Shown here piece after piece: positions 1 through 7,037 of a stretch of DNA of 9,335 nt. The stretch is from NCBI GenBank assembly GCA_023456995.1, contig JAEWNU010000106.1, positions 1 to 9,335 on the forward strand, given 5' to 3'. This DNA comes from Bacillota bacterium (GTDB lineage Bacteria; Bacillota; Clostridia; Oscillospirales; Ruminococcaceae). The first letter of the stretch is position 1. Each line of letters begins with the position of its first letter. The notes beneath the pieces are model-generated. The model did no database searches, was not told the DNA's origin, and was given only the letters and a program-made list of their open reading frames with translations. The translations under genes were made by a program, and so were the position numbers.

Positions 1-612
1 TTGCTAAAGTTGGTGGAACGTTTTTATGACGTCACAGCGGGTTGTGTTTGCATCGATGGAGTGGATGTTAGAAACTATGCCCAGCAGGATTTGCGAGAAA
101 AACTTGGATATGTACCGCAAAAGGCGATGCTGTTTTCAGGGAGTATTGCTGAAAACCTGCGTTTTGGTTGTCCGGACGCTACTGACGATGCACTGGTTGC
201 AGCCGTTGAGACCGCTCAAGCCAGCGAATTTGTCAACGACCGTACTGAGGGTTATCAGGCACCGATATCGCAGGGCGGTACCAATCTTTCGGGTGGTCAG
301 AAGCAACGTCTTGCTATTGCCAGAGCCATTGTGCGCAGACCCAGCATTTATCTGTTCGACGACAGCTTTTCGGCACTGGATTCTGAAACCGACGCCAAAC
401 TTCGTGCGGCGCTTCAAAAGGACATGGGTAACGCTACAGTGCTCATTGTGGCGCAGCGTGTCTCTACCGTGATGAATGCAGATCAGATTCTCGTGTTGGA
501 CGGCGGCGAACAGGTGGGGTTGGGCACTCATAAGGAGCTGTTTAAAAGCTGTGCTGTTTATCGCGAGATTGTTAAATCGCAGCTTTCGGCGGAGGAAATT
601 GATGATGAGTGA
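1..612 (+). CDS. ABC exporter half-transporter, degenerate-site subunit (3' part only)
   Basis: This is the C-terminal 203 residues of an ABC transporter nucleotide-binding domain. The reading frame is open at the window edge, so the TTG at position 1 is an internal Leu codon; the membrane domain and Walker A lie upstream, outside the window. Visible motifs, numbered within the fragment: Q-loop Gln40 (VPQ), signature LSGGQ at 96-100, Walker B ending LFDD with Asp121 where the catalytic Glu normally sits, D-loop SALD ending at 127, and AQR with Gln152 in place of the switch His. The Glu-to-Asp and His-to-Gln changes together with an intact LSGGQ are typical of the non-catalytic subunit of heterodimeric exporters such as TM287/288 and BmrCD. 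It overlaps the next gene by 11 nt and carries that gene's ribosome binding site (GGAGG, 591-595), so the two are probably made together as a pair. The exported substrate cannot be inferred; lipids, peptides or drugs are all possible. The family call is very secure. Confidence 0.95.
   Translation: MLKLVERFYDVTAGCVCIDGVDVRNYAQQDLREKLGYVPQKAMLFSGSIAENLRFGCPDATDDALVAAVETAQASEFVNDRTEGYQAPISQGGTNLSGGQKQRLAIARAIVRRPSIYLFDDSFSALDSETDAKLRAALQKDMGNATVLIVAQRVSTVMNADQILVLDGGEQVGLGTHKELFKSCAVYREIVKSQLSAEEIDDE
591..595 (+). promoter_or_regulatory. ribosome binding site of second ABC subunit, inside the first
   Basis: GGAGG sits within the last codons of the upstream ABC gene, 6 nt before ATG 602 and 9 nt before ATG 605. 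It settles the start of the second subunit near 602, rejects the longer open frame beginning at 476, and implies coupled translation of the two subunits. Confidence 0.8.
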
Positions 613-2452
613 AACAAACAATAAAAACCAGAAGCTATTTGTGGGTGGGCGTCACGGTGGCGGCAGACCAATGATGACAACGGCGCATGCTAAAAATTTT
701 AAAGGAAGCTTTATGAGACTGTCTGGTTTCTTAAAGCCTTATTCTGTAGCACTTTTTGCTGTGCTGTTGTTAAACGTGGCCTCCACCGCAGTTAGCGCAC
801 TGGTGCCAAAAGTGCTTTCCGGCGCGGTTAACGAGATTGCCAGAGGCACACAGGCGGTGCTGACCGGCACGGGAGCAGGTGTATCGATGCCGTTGGTCGG
901 ACGCATTTTGGCAGTAATAGCGGCAATGTATCTTGTCTCTTCCGCGGCGAGTTACGCTGTGCAGTATATTCTCTCGGGACTGACTCAGCGCGCTATGTAC
1001 GACCTGCGTAAACGTGCGGACGAGAAGCTCTCACGCCTACCGCTGTCTTATTTTGATAAAAATTCTTTTGGCGATACACTTTCTCGTGTTACCAACGACA
1101 TCGACACGATTGCAAACTCGTTGCAGCAAAGCCTTAATCAGGCGCTTAACTCTTTGTTAAGCATTATTATGGTTTTTGTTGTAATGCTGAGTATTAGCCC
1201 GTGGCTTACGCTTGCAGGGCTTGGCGCAATGCCATTGGGCATTATTCTGTCAGGAGCGCTGATTAAATTCTCACAGAAATTTTTTACGGGTCAGCAAAAG
1301 TCGCTTGGCGAACTCAACGGCTATATTGAGGAAACCTACAACGGGCATGAAGTGATCAAGGCTTTTGGTAGGGAACAAGCTACGCAGCAGCATTTTGCTC
1401 AGCTTAATGACACCCTGTATGACTACGCGTGGAAGGCGCAGTTTTGCTCTGGTATTATGATGCCGGTCATCATCTTTATCACCAACCTCGGCTATGTTGT
1501 GGTTGCAATTGCCGGCGGCTATATGGTCACTGCTGGGAAGCTCTTGGTGGGTGATATTCAAGCGATGATTCAATATATAAGACAGTTTTCGCACCCTGTT
1601 TCAATGGTGGCTAATATCGCGAATATTTTACAGTCAGCTGTGGCAGCAGCTGAGCGCGTGTTTGAACTGCTCGACGAACCGGAGGAAACGCCCGACCCCG
1701 CGCAGCCCAAAGCGATTGCAAACGCCAAGGGCGAGGTGCGGATTGAAGGGCTAACCTTTGGATATGGTGACGATCCAGTGCTGAAAAACATTTCGGCTTG
1801 GGCTAAGAATGGTCAACGGGTGGCTATTGTTGGACCGACCGGTTCGGGCAAAACAACGCTGGTTAATCTGTTGATGCGCTTTTATGAGCCACAGCAAGGC
1901 TGTATCACTATTGATGGCATTGAACTAACCGATATGACACGCGCAGAACTGCGCAGCCATTTTGGGATGGTGTTGCAGGACACCTGGCTGTTTAAAGGTA
2001 GTATTATGGAAAATATCCGATACGGTCGGTTGGATGCGTCCGACGAAGAGGTGATTGCCGCTGCGAAGGCAGCCTGTGCACACCGGTTCATCCGCCAGCT
2101 CCCGGGGGGATATGACTTTGAGCTGGGTGAGGACGCGACCAATATTTCACAGGGCCAGCGCCAGCTGCTGACCATTGCACGCGCGCTGTTGGCTGACCCG
2201 GATATTCTTATTCTCGATGAGGCTACCAGTTCTGTGGACACCCGCACCGAGCAGTTGATTCAGAACGCTATGACGACACTGATGCAGGGGCGCACGTCGT
2301 TTGTGATTGCGCACCGTCTTTCTACCATAAAAGATGCAGATGCAATTATCGTCATCAAAGATGGCGAAATTATCGAGCGCGGAAACCATGAGGCGCTATT
2401 GGCAGCTGGTGGGTTTTATAAGAACCTCTATCAAAGCCAGTTTGCACATTGA
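602..2452 (+). CDS. ABC exporter half-transporter, catalytic subunit (membrane domain + ATPase)
   Basis: A complete 616-residue type IV ABC exporter half, with an N-terminal six-helix membrane domain (about residues 40-345) followed by an ATPase domain (about 378-616). Hydrophobic segments are seen near 47-68, 98-125, 180-222 and 285-310. ATPase motifs are Walker A GPTGSGKTT (411-419), Q-loop Gln459, signature ISQGQ (515-519) in place of LSGGQ, Walker B ILILDE with catalytic Glu540, D-loop SSVD, and switch His571. The degenerate signature with intact Glu and His complements the upstream subunit, so the consensus ATP site should be formed by this subunit's Walker A/B and the partner's LSGGQ. 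The start was set at ATG 602 because GGAGG (591-595) lies 6 nt before it; ATG 605 (9-nt spacing) is equally usable. The open frame reaches back to 476, but that extension lies inside the upstream gene and has no family resemblance. The roughly 30-residue Gly/Arg-rich leader (GGRHGGGRP) before the first helix is cytoplasmic. The substrate is unknown. Confidence 0.96.
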   Translation: MMSETNNKNQKLFVGGRHGGGRPMMTTAHAKNFKGSFMRLSGFLKPYSVALFAVLLLNVASTAVSALVPKVLSGAVNEIARGTQAVLTGTGAGVSMPLVGRILAVIAAMYLVSSAASYAVQYILSGLTQRAMYDLRKRADEKLSRLPLSYFDKNSFGDTLSRVTNDIDTIANSLQQSLNQALNSLLSIIMVFVVMLSISPWLTLAGLGAMPLGIILSGALIKFSQKFFTGQQKSLGELNGYIEETYNGHEVIKAFGREQATQQHFAQLNDTLYDYAWKAQFCSGIMMPVIIFITNLGYVVVAIAGGYMVTAGKLLVGDIQAMIQYIRQFSHPVSMVANIANILQSAVAAAERVFELLDEPEETPDPAQPKAIANAKGEVRIEGLTFGYGDDPVLKNISAWAKNGQRVAIVGPTGSGKTTLVNLLMRFYEPQQGCITIDGIELTDMTRAELRSHFGMVLQDTWLFKGSIMENIRYGRLDASDEEVIAAAKAACAHRFIRQLPGGYDFELGEDATNISQGQRQLLTIARALLADPDILILDEATSSVDTRTEQLIQNAMTTLMQGRTSFVIAHRLSTIKDADAIIVIKDGEIIERGNHEALLAAGGFYKNLYQSQFAH

Positions 2453-2523
2453 GAGCCAATATTACGGTCTGCGCCGAAAATGTATCCGGTGCAGGCCGCA
2501 ATTTTACTTCAACTTTAGCACAA

Positions 2524-2561
2524 ACAAAAGGGGTTGGCGTGATTACGCCAACCCCTTTTGT
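2524..2561. terminator. bidirectional rho-independent terminator between convergent operons
   Basis: The left arm (2524-2540) and right arm (2545-2561) are perfect 17-bp reverse complements around a 4-nt loop GATT. The arms begin ACAAAAGGGG and end CCCCTTTTGT, so transcripts from either strand give a GC-rich stem closed by an A-run and a U-run. It lies in the 110-nt gap between the ABC exporter stop (2452) and the fabZ stop (2563), with its right arm ending 1 nt before the fabZ stop codon. It therefore ends both the exporter transcript and the fatty acid operon. Nothing else is seen in the gap. Confidence 0.92.
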
Positions 2562-2562
2562 G

Positions 2563-2976
2563 TTAATCCATCAATGCGAACGAAAAATCGGCAGAAACCG
2601 CCAGCTCTCCGTTTACGGTACCTTTTCCGCTGACGAAGCAGAACGGGCCTTTTTGCTTGGTGACGACACAATCAATGTCAATTGTGTCACCCGGCAACAC
2701 CTTGCGGCGGAATTTTACCTTATCTAAACCGGTGTAGTACGGTGTTTTACCCACGGCGTCCTCGGCGAACAACACGCAGCAGGTCTGGGCCATAATCTCA
2801 CAGAGCACAACACCCGGTACAACCGGATTCCCTGGGAAATGCCCCTGTAAAAACCATTCATCGCCCCGCACAGTGTAGCAACCGGTAGCGCGCTGGCCTT
2901 CGTGGCGCTCTGCTTCGTCCACCAGCAGCATGGGCTCGCGGTGGGGCAGAAGTGCCTTGATTGCTTCACGGTTCAT
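2563..2976 (-). CDS. fabZ: 3-hydroxyacyl-ACP dehydratase FabZ
   Basis: FabZ removes water from (3R)-hydroxyacyl-ACP to give trans-2-enoyl-ACP, the third step of each elongation round, in the cytosol. The protein has 137 residues, normal for FabZ, as a single hot-dog fold. The family start LLPHREPMLLVD is present, and the active-site helix block GHFPGNPVVPG followed by CEIMAQ contains the catalytic His46 and Glu60 (numbered from the chosen start). ATG 2976 was chosen because AAGGGG (2985-2990) sits 8 nt upstream. An in-frame GTG at 2985 overlaps the fabF stop but would leave no room for that site; it would add only three residues. This is the last gene of the operon and the bidirectional hairpin follows at once. 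The Glu in CEIMAQ and the short length favour FabZ over FabA. It is the only dehydratase in the window, so alone it would not be expected to make cis double bonds unless it also isomerises, as Enterococcus FabN does. Confidence 0.96.
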   Translation of the reverse strand: MNREAIKALLPHREPMLLVDEAERHEGQRATGCYTVRGDEWFLQGHFPGNPVVPGVVLCEIMAQTCCVLFAEDAVGKTPYYTGLDKVKFRRKVLPGDTIDIDCVVTKQKGPFCFVSGKGTVNGELAVSADFSFALMD

Positions 2977-2981
2977 AGCGC

Positions 2982-4211
2982 TCACCCCTTAACCTTACGG
3001 AAAGCGAGGCAGGCATTATGACCGCCGAAGCCCAGCGAGGTGGAGACCGCCAGTGTGACGTTGGCCTTGCGCGCGGTATTGGGCACATAGTCAAGGTCGC
3101 ATTCGGGGTCAGGCTCGGTGTAGCCGATGGTGGGGGGGATCAATCCGTTGTGAAGCGCCAGCACTGATGCAATTGCTTCCACAGCGCCCGCCGCGCCAAG
3201 CATATGTCCGGTCATGGACTTTGTCGAGCTGATGGCGGCTTTCTTAGCAGAATCCTCGCCTAGAGCCAGTTTGAGAGCCAGCGTTTCGCTCTTGTCGTTT
3301 AAGGGCGTGCTTGTGCCATGTGCGTTGATGTACACACAATCAGCGTCGCTAATCTGCGCCTGAGACAGTGCGGCCTTGATGGCGCGGCTGGCGCCCTTGG
3401 CCTCAGGGTCGGGCGCGGTGACGTGATGTGCATCACAGGTGTGGCCGTATCCGCAAACTTCGGCGTAGATTTTGGCGCCTCTGGCCTTGGCGTGCTCATA
3501 TTCTTCAATGATAAGCGCGCCCGCACCTTCACCCATAACGAAGCCATCGCGATTTTTATCAAAGGGACGGCAGGCAGTAGCGGGGTCGCTGTTCATGGTC
3601 AGCGCCATACAATTCGTAAAGCCCGCCACCGCAAGGGGGGTGATCGATGCCTCAGTGCCACCCGCGATAATCGCGTCAGCATAACCGTCGGCAATGGCGC
3701 GATAAGCCTCACCGATGGCGTTGCTGCCCGTGGCGCAGGCTGTTACGACCGGCAGGCAGGGACCCTGCGCATTAAAACGAATGGCGACGTTACCTGCAGC
3801 CAAATTCGAAATCATCATGGGGATCAGCATGGCAGAAACACGACCGGGGCCGTTGTTCAAGAGCCTTTCCTGTTCGCGCACCATTGTGGTGAGTCCGCCG
3901 ATGCCCGATCCAAAATAGACGCCCAAGCGCTCGGGGTCACAAACAAGTCCGCTGTCATCCATCGCCTGTTGAGCAGCCGCAATGGCATACTGCGAAAAAA
4001 GATCCAGACGCTTGGCAGCCATTTTGTCCACATAGGGCGTGACATCAAAATCCTTGACCTCCGCAGCAACCTTGACCTTGTAATCCGCAGTGTCAAAGTG
4101 GGTAATGAGGCCTATTCCGCTCACGCCAGCGGTAATATTCTGCCAAAAGGTTTCAACATTGTTTCCCACTGGGGTGATTGCGCCAAGTCCGGTGATAACA
4201 ACGCGCTTCAT
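2982..4211 (-). CDS. fabF: beta-ketoacyl-ACP synthase II FabF
   Basis: FabF condenses malonyl-ACP with a growing acyl-ACP, the elongating step. It has 409 residues, the usual length, in a thiolase fold. The nucleophile is Cys159 in TACATG, with His298 (NAHGTST), Lys331 and His336 (STKSMTGHMLGAAG) completing the Cys-His-His site, and a GFGGHN loop at 394-399 with gating Phe395. The start at 4211 is fixed by MKRVVITGLGAITPVG, which matches FabF N-termini, and by AGGAGG (4218-4223) 6 nt upstream. The frame stays open to 4700, but that extra stretch is antisense-frame read-through of the upstream flavoprotein gene. The ribosome binding site begins immediately after the upstream stop codon. It is the only KAS I/II enzyme here; if cis-3-enoyl-ACP is made by the neighbour, this enzyme would have to elongate it, a dual FabB/FabF role reported for a clostridial FabF. 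FabZ follows 5 nt downstream. Confidence 0.97.
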   Translation of the reverse strand: MKRVVITGLGAITPVGNNVETFWQNITAGVSGIGLITHFDTADYKVKVAAEVKDFDVTPYVDKMAAKRLDLFSQYAIAAAQQAMDDSGLVCDPERLGVYFGSGIGGLTTMVREQERLLNNGPGRVSAMLIPMMISNLAAGNVAIRFNAQGPCLPVVTACATGSNAIGEAYRAIADGYADAIIAGGTEASITPLAVAGFTNCMALTMNSDPATACRPFDKNRDGFVMGEGAGALIIEEYEHAKARGAKIYAEVCGYGHTCDAHHVTAPDPEAKGASRAIKAALSQAQISDADCVYINAHGTSTPLNDKSETLALKLALGEDSAKKAAISSTKSMTGHMLGAAGAVEAIASVLALHNGLIPPTIGYTEPDPECDLDYVPNTARKANVTLAVSTSLGFGGHNACLAFRKVKG

Positions 4212-4224
4212 AAAATTCCTCCTT

Positions 4225-5325
4225 TTACACACCTGCCGATGCGGCAGCGGTAAATTCTTTGTGCAGCGTTTCAATAAGGCGGTGCACTGTGGTGATACTC
4301 TCAATTTTATAGCCGTTGGCACCAATAAAGGCAAAGCCCTGTTCCAGCTTGCCCTTGCAGGCCGCAAGCAACGCCGCCGAAATGCAATAAGGGGCGTTTT
4401 CGACCGTGCAGGACGAGATGCAGTGCCATGGGCAGCTTTTAGGGCAGGTTTCTTTATCCAGCGCCCGCTGTAAAAAATCGTTTTGAATGGCGCGCCCCGG
4501 AAGACCGACCGGGCTTTTAATAATGACAATATCCTCTTTTTTGCAATTGATATACGCCTGTTTAAAAGCGGGGGAAGCGTCACATTCCTCGGTGGCGACA
4601 AAGCGGGTGGCCATCTGAACAGCCGCAGCCCCACGTGAGAGAATATCGTAAATATCGGCTCCGGAGAAAATGCCACCGCCCGCAATGAGTGGAATGGCAC
4701 GCCCGGCTTTTTGTTCCAGCGCGTCTAGCGCGGCGCGCAGTTGGGGGATCAGGGTTTCAAGCTTGAATGCCGGATCGTCGATCTGCTCCTGTGTAAAGCC
4801 AAGATGACCACCGGCCAGTGGTCCCTCAAGCACGAAAGCGTCGGGCACACGGGCATATTTTTGCTCCCACCAGCGCGAAATCATCTTCACCGCCTTGGCG
4901 GAGGAGACGATGGGCACCAGCGCAATATCGGAAGGGGAGAACTTTGGAAGATCCAGCGGCAGTCCCGCGCCTGAAAAAATCACGTCGATGCCGGCTTCGG
5001 CTGAGGTCTTGACCATCTGTGCAAAGTCGGTCATCACGTTCATGATGTTGATGCCCAGTAGTCCGGTGTTCTCAGCAGTCATTTTTGCGCGTGCATCAGC
5101 AATTTCTTCTGCAATGCCGTCGTGAACGGCGCGCTCACGATTGCGCTCCGCTGGCTTGCGCAGCATGGCGATACCCGCTGCTGACAATACGCCTACGCCG
5201 CCCTCGTTTGCTACGGCTGAGGCGAGGCGGGACATCGAGATACCCACCCCCATGCCACCCTGCACGATAGGGACGGGCGCAGTGTATTTGCCCAGGGTAA
5301 GCTGGTGATTGTTAAAATTGAACAT
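4225..5325 (-). CDS. FabX-like flavoprotein of the nitronate monooxygenase/FabK family with C-terminal Cys cluster
   Basis: A 366-residue FMN TIM-barrel protein of the 2-nitropropane dioxygenase family. Seen: N-terminal flavin-binding PIVQGGMGVGIS (19-30), GINIMNV (91-97), the active-site motif EGPLAGGHLG with His174, AGGGIFSG (215-222), GAAAVQMATRF (232-242), KSPVGLPGRAI (270-280), and a C-terminal cysteine block Cys294, 298, 302, 306 and 314. FabK and ordinary nitronate monooxygenases lack such a block as far as I recall. Helicobacter pylori FabX, originally annotated as nitronate monooxygenase, is about this long, shares EGPLxGGH and a comparable CX3CX3C...YC region that binds a [4Fe-4S] cluster, and turns decanoyl-ACP into cis-3-decenoyl-ACP. 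I infer the same role, strengthened by the position between fabG and fabF in an operon that already has its own FabK. An in-frame TAA 12 nt upstream fixes ATG 5325 as the longest start; GAGG (5338-5341) lies rather far away (12 nt). The flavoprotein family is sure; the FabX function is a good hypothesis made by eye. Confidence 0.9.
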   Translation of the reverse strand: MFNFNNHQLTLGKYTAPVPIVQGGMGVGISMSRLASAVANEGGVGVLSAAGIAMLRKPAERNRERAVHDGIAEEIADARAKMTAENTGLLGINIMNVMTDFAQMVKTSAEAGIDVIFSGAGLPLDLPKFSPSDIALVPIVSSAKAVKMISRWWEQKYARVPDAFVLEGPLAGGHLGFTQEQIDDPAFKLETLIPQLRAALDALEQKAGRAIPLIAGGGIFSGADIYDILSRGAAAVQMATRFVATEECDASPAFKQAYINCKKEDIVIIKSPVGLPGRAIQNDFLQRALDKETCPKSCPWHCISSCTVENAPYCISAALLAACKGKLEQGFAFIGANGYKIESITTVHRLIETLHKEFTAAASAGV

Positions 5326-5375
5326 AGTGTCGTTTTACCTCGTTTTCAGCTGCCAAAAGCGAACTGGACAAGCGG

Positions 5376-6116
5376 TTATATGCACATGCCACCATCGATT
5401 CGAATGACCTCTCCGGTGATATAGGCTGCACCCTCACTGCAAAGAAAAACAGCGAGCGAGGCAACTTCTTCCGGTGTTCCCATCCGGTTCATCGGTACTT
5501 TTTCGAGCGAGGCCGCAAGGACTTTTTCTGACATTGCGGCGGTCATGTCGGTTTCAATAAAGCCGGGGGCAATGGCGTTACAGGTTATTCCGCGGCTGGC
5601 AAGCTCGCGCGCCACTGATTTAGTCAGTCCTATCATACCTGCCTTAGCAGAAGAGTAGTTCGCCTGCCCAGAGTTGCCGCTAATTCCCGAAACTGAAGAA
5701 ATATTGATGATGCGACCATAGCGGCGCTTCATCATAGCGGCCGAACACTGACGCGTCATTAAAAACGCACCTTTTAGGTTGGTCGATATAACAGAGTCGA
5801 AATCTTCATCCTTCATACGCATAACAGGGCCATCGCGTGTTATACCTGCGCAGTTAACAAGAATATCAATCTGCCCCCACTCTTTGAGAAGGGCATCAAC
5901 AGCAGCCTTGGTAGCAGCGCTGTCTGAAACATCGCATCGAACAGCGGTTATCAAGTTATTATTGCGTTGCGCTTCCTCGACAGTGGCTTGTGCGGCGGTT
6001 TCATTGCCCGCGTAAAAAATGGCTACTTTGGCGTTTTGCGCAGCCAGTTCCAGCGCAATCGCGCGGCCAATTCCGCGCGACCCGCCAGTAACGATTGCGG
6101 TTTTATTATTAAGCAT
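5376..6116 (-). CDS. fabG: 3-oxoacyl-ACP reductase FabG
   Basis: FabG reduces 3-oxoacyl-ACP to (3R)-hydroxyacyl-ACP with NADPH, the second step of each elongation round. The 246-residue protein is a classical short-chain dehydrogenase with a Rossmann fold: TGGSRGIG (10-17) binds the nucleotide, NCAG (88-91) follows strand four, and the catalytic set is Asn113, Ser141, Tyr154 and Lys158 (YSSAK). PGFIETDM (184-191) and the C-terminal IDGGM are typical of FabG itself. ATG 6116 is preceded by AGGAG (6125-6129) at 8 nt, lying within the end of fabD, whose stop is 3 nt before this start. A 50-nt gap follows before the FabX-like gene, the longest in the operon after that between fabH and acpP. Short-chain dehydrogenases are easily confused, but the operon context settles this one. 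Confidence 0.97.
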   Translation of the reverse strand: MLNNKTAIVTGGSRGIGRAIALELAAQNAKVAIFYAGNETAAQATVEEAQRNNNLITAVRCDVSDSAATKAAVDALLKEWGQIDILVNCAGITRDGPVMRMKDEDFDSVISTNLKGAFLMTRQCSAAMMKRRYGRIINISSVSGISGNSGQANYSSAKAGMIGLTKSVARELASRGITCNAIAPGFIETDMTAAMSEKVLAASLEKVPMNRMGTPEEVASLAVFLCSEGAAYITGEVIRIDGGMCI

Positions 6117-6119
6117 GGT

Positions 6120-7037
6120 TCATTCTCCTCTCAGAACCGCCAGCGCGGCGGCAAGAGATTCGGCATCCTGAACATTTACAACGGTAGCGTCCGGTAGAGT
6201 TTTTTTGACAAAGCCCGAGAGGGTTTTGCCCGCACCTACCTCGACAAAGGTGTCGTAGCCGTCAGCGGCCATGGTTTCAAGCGTTTTCTGCCAGTAAACG
6301 GGACGGATCAACTGCTCAGACAACAGCTGCTTATCTGGGGTGACATATGGCGATGCGGTGGAGTTGGCATACACCGGCACCAAGGGCTGCGCAAAAGCAT
6401 AATGCTCCAGCGCTTTTTGGAGGCCCTCATAAGCAGACTGCATGAAGGGAGAGTGAAATCCGCCGCTTACCGGCAGAGCTAACGCTCGACCGCCCGCTTG
6501 CTTTACGGCAGCAATCAGTTCATCTGAACGGTCACGCAGCGTTGCCGCTACGATCTGACCGGGGCAGTTAAAGTTAATAGGGTAGCTGTCGCCCACCTGA
6601 GCGCAGATTTCTGCGACCTTTTCAGGGGCAAGCTTTAAGATGGCGACCATTCCGCTTTGACTTGCTTCGGAAGCCTCGTGCATGAGCGCGGCGCGCTCAC
6701 ACACCAGCTTAAAACCGTTTTCAGCCGAAAATCCGCCCGCAAAAGTCAATGCCACGACTTCACCTAGCGAGAAGCCCGCCACGCCATCGGGTGTAATGCC
6801 CGCTTCGCGGACAGCTTCGGCAGCGGCGAGATCGACGCAAAACAGACAGGGTTGGGTATTTAATGTGACGGATAATTCTTCCGTGCTGCCCTCAAAGCAC
6901 TGACTTGAGGTTTCCGGGCGAATGGTATCCGCTAGATCGAAAACATGTCGGGCGGCGGGGCTGGTCTCATAAAGCGATTTTCCCATGCCGGAATACTGAG
7001 CGCCCTGACCGGCAAATAAAAACGCTATCTTACCCAT
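6120..7037 (-). CDS. fabD: malonyl-CoA:ACP transacylase FabD
   Basis: FabD moves the malonyl group from CoA to the ACP phosphopantetheine, supplying extender units to FabH and FabF. The protein has 305 residues, the normal length. The N-terminal FAGQGAQYSGMG (8-19) forms the oxyanion region, the nucleophile is Ser90 in GFSLGE, Arg115 (CERAALM) should bind the malonyl carboxylate, and His195 (GGFHSPFM) is the catalytic base. The nucleophile motif reads GFSLG where GHSLG is commoner; the change is outside the catalytic pair and I do not take it as inactivating. ATG 7037 overlaps the end of fabK by 13 nt, with AGGAGG (7047-7052) 9 nt upstream, so its translation is probably coupled to fabK. Confidence 0.97.
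   Translation of the reverse strand: MGKIAFLFAGQGAQYSGMGKSLYETSPAARHVFDLADTIRPETSSQCFEGSTEELSVTLNTQPCLFCVDLAAAEAVREAGITPDGVAGFSLGEVVALTFAGGFSAENGFKLVCERAALMHEASEASQSGMVAILKLAPEKVAEICAQVGDSYPINFNCPGQIVAATLRDRSDELIAAVKQAGGRALALPVSGGFHSPFMQSAYEGLQKALEHYAFAQPLVPVYANSTASPYVTPDKQLLSEQLIRPVYWQKTLETMAADGYDTFVEVGAGKTLSGFVKKTLPDATVVNVQDAESLAAALAVLRGE

Noticed and set aside
476..601. 42-residue N-terminal extension of the second ABC subunit
   Set aside because: It lies inside the first ABC gene, while GGAGG at 591-595 points to the ATG pair at 602/605.
2334..2727. Small plus-strand open frames crossing the terminator into fabZ
   Set aside because: They overlap the ABC gene end, run through the hairpin and lie antisense to fabZ; no ribosome binding site or recognisable protein.
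2977..2985. GTG 2985 as fabZ start overlapping the fabF stop
   Set aside because: The AAGGGG site runs directly into the GTG with no spacing; it is correctly spaced for ATG 2976, which also gives a typical FabZ N-terminus.
3318..4253. 311-codon open frame on the plus strand opposite fabF
   Set aside because: It is fully antisense to a gene with intact catalytic motifs, has no recognisable domain and no ribosome binding site that I can see; long antisense frames are common opposite GC-rich third positions.
4212..4700. Possible N-terminal extension of fabF to a 572-residue protein
   Set aside because: The extra 163 residues are read from the coding region of the upstream flavoprotein in another frame, have Arg/Pro-rich out-of-frame composition, and the FabF family start MKRVVITGLG has its own perfect ribosome binding site.
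6765..6782. GFSLGE instead of GHSLGE in FabD as a sign of inactivity
   Set aside because: The nucleophile Ser90, Arg115 and His195 are all present, and the residue before the serine varies among active family members.
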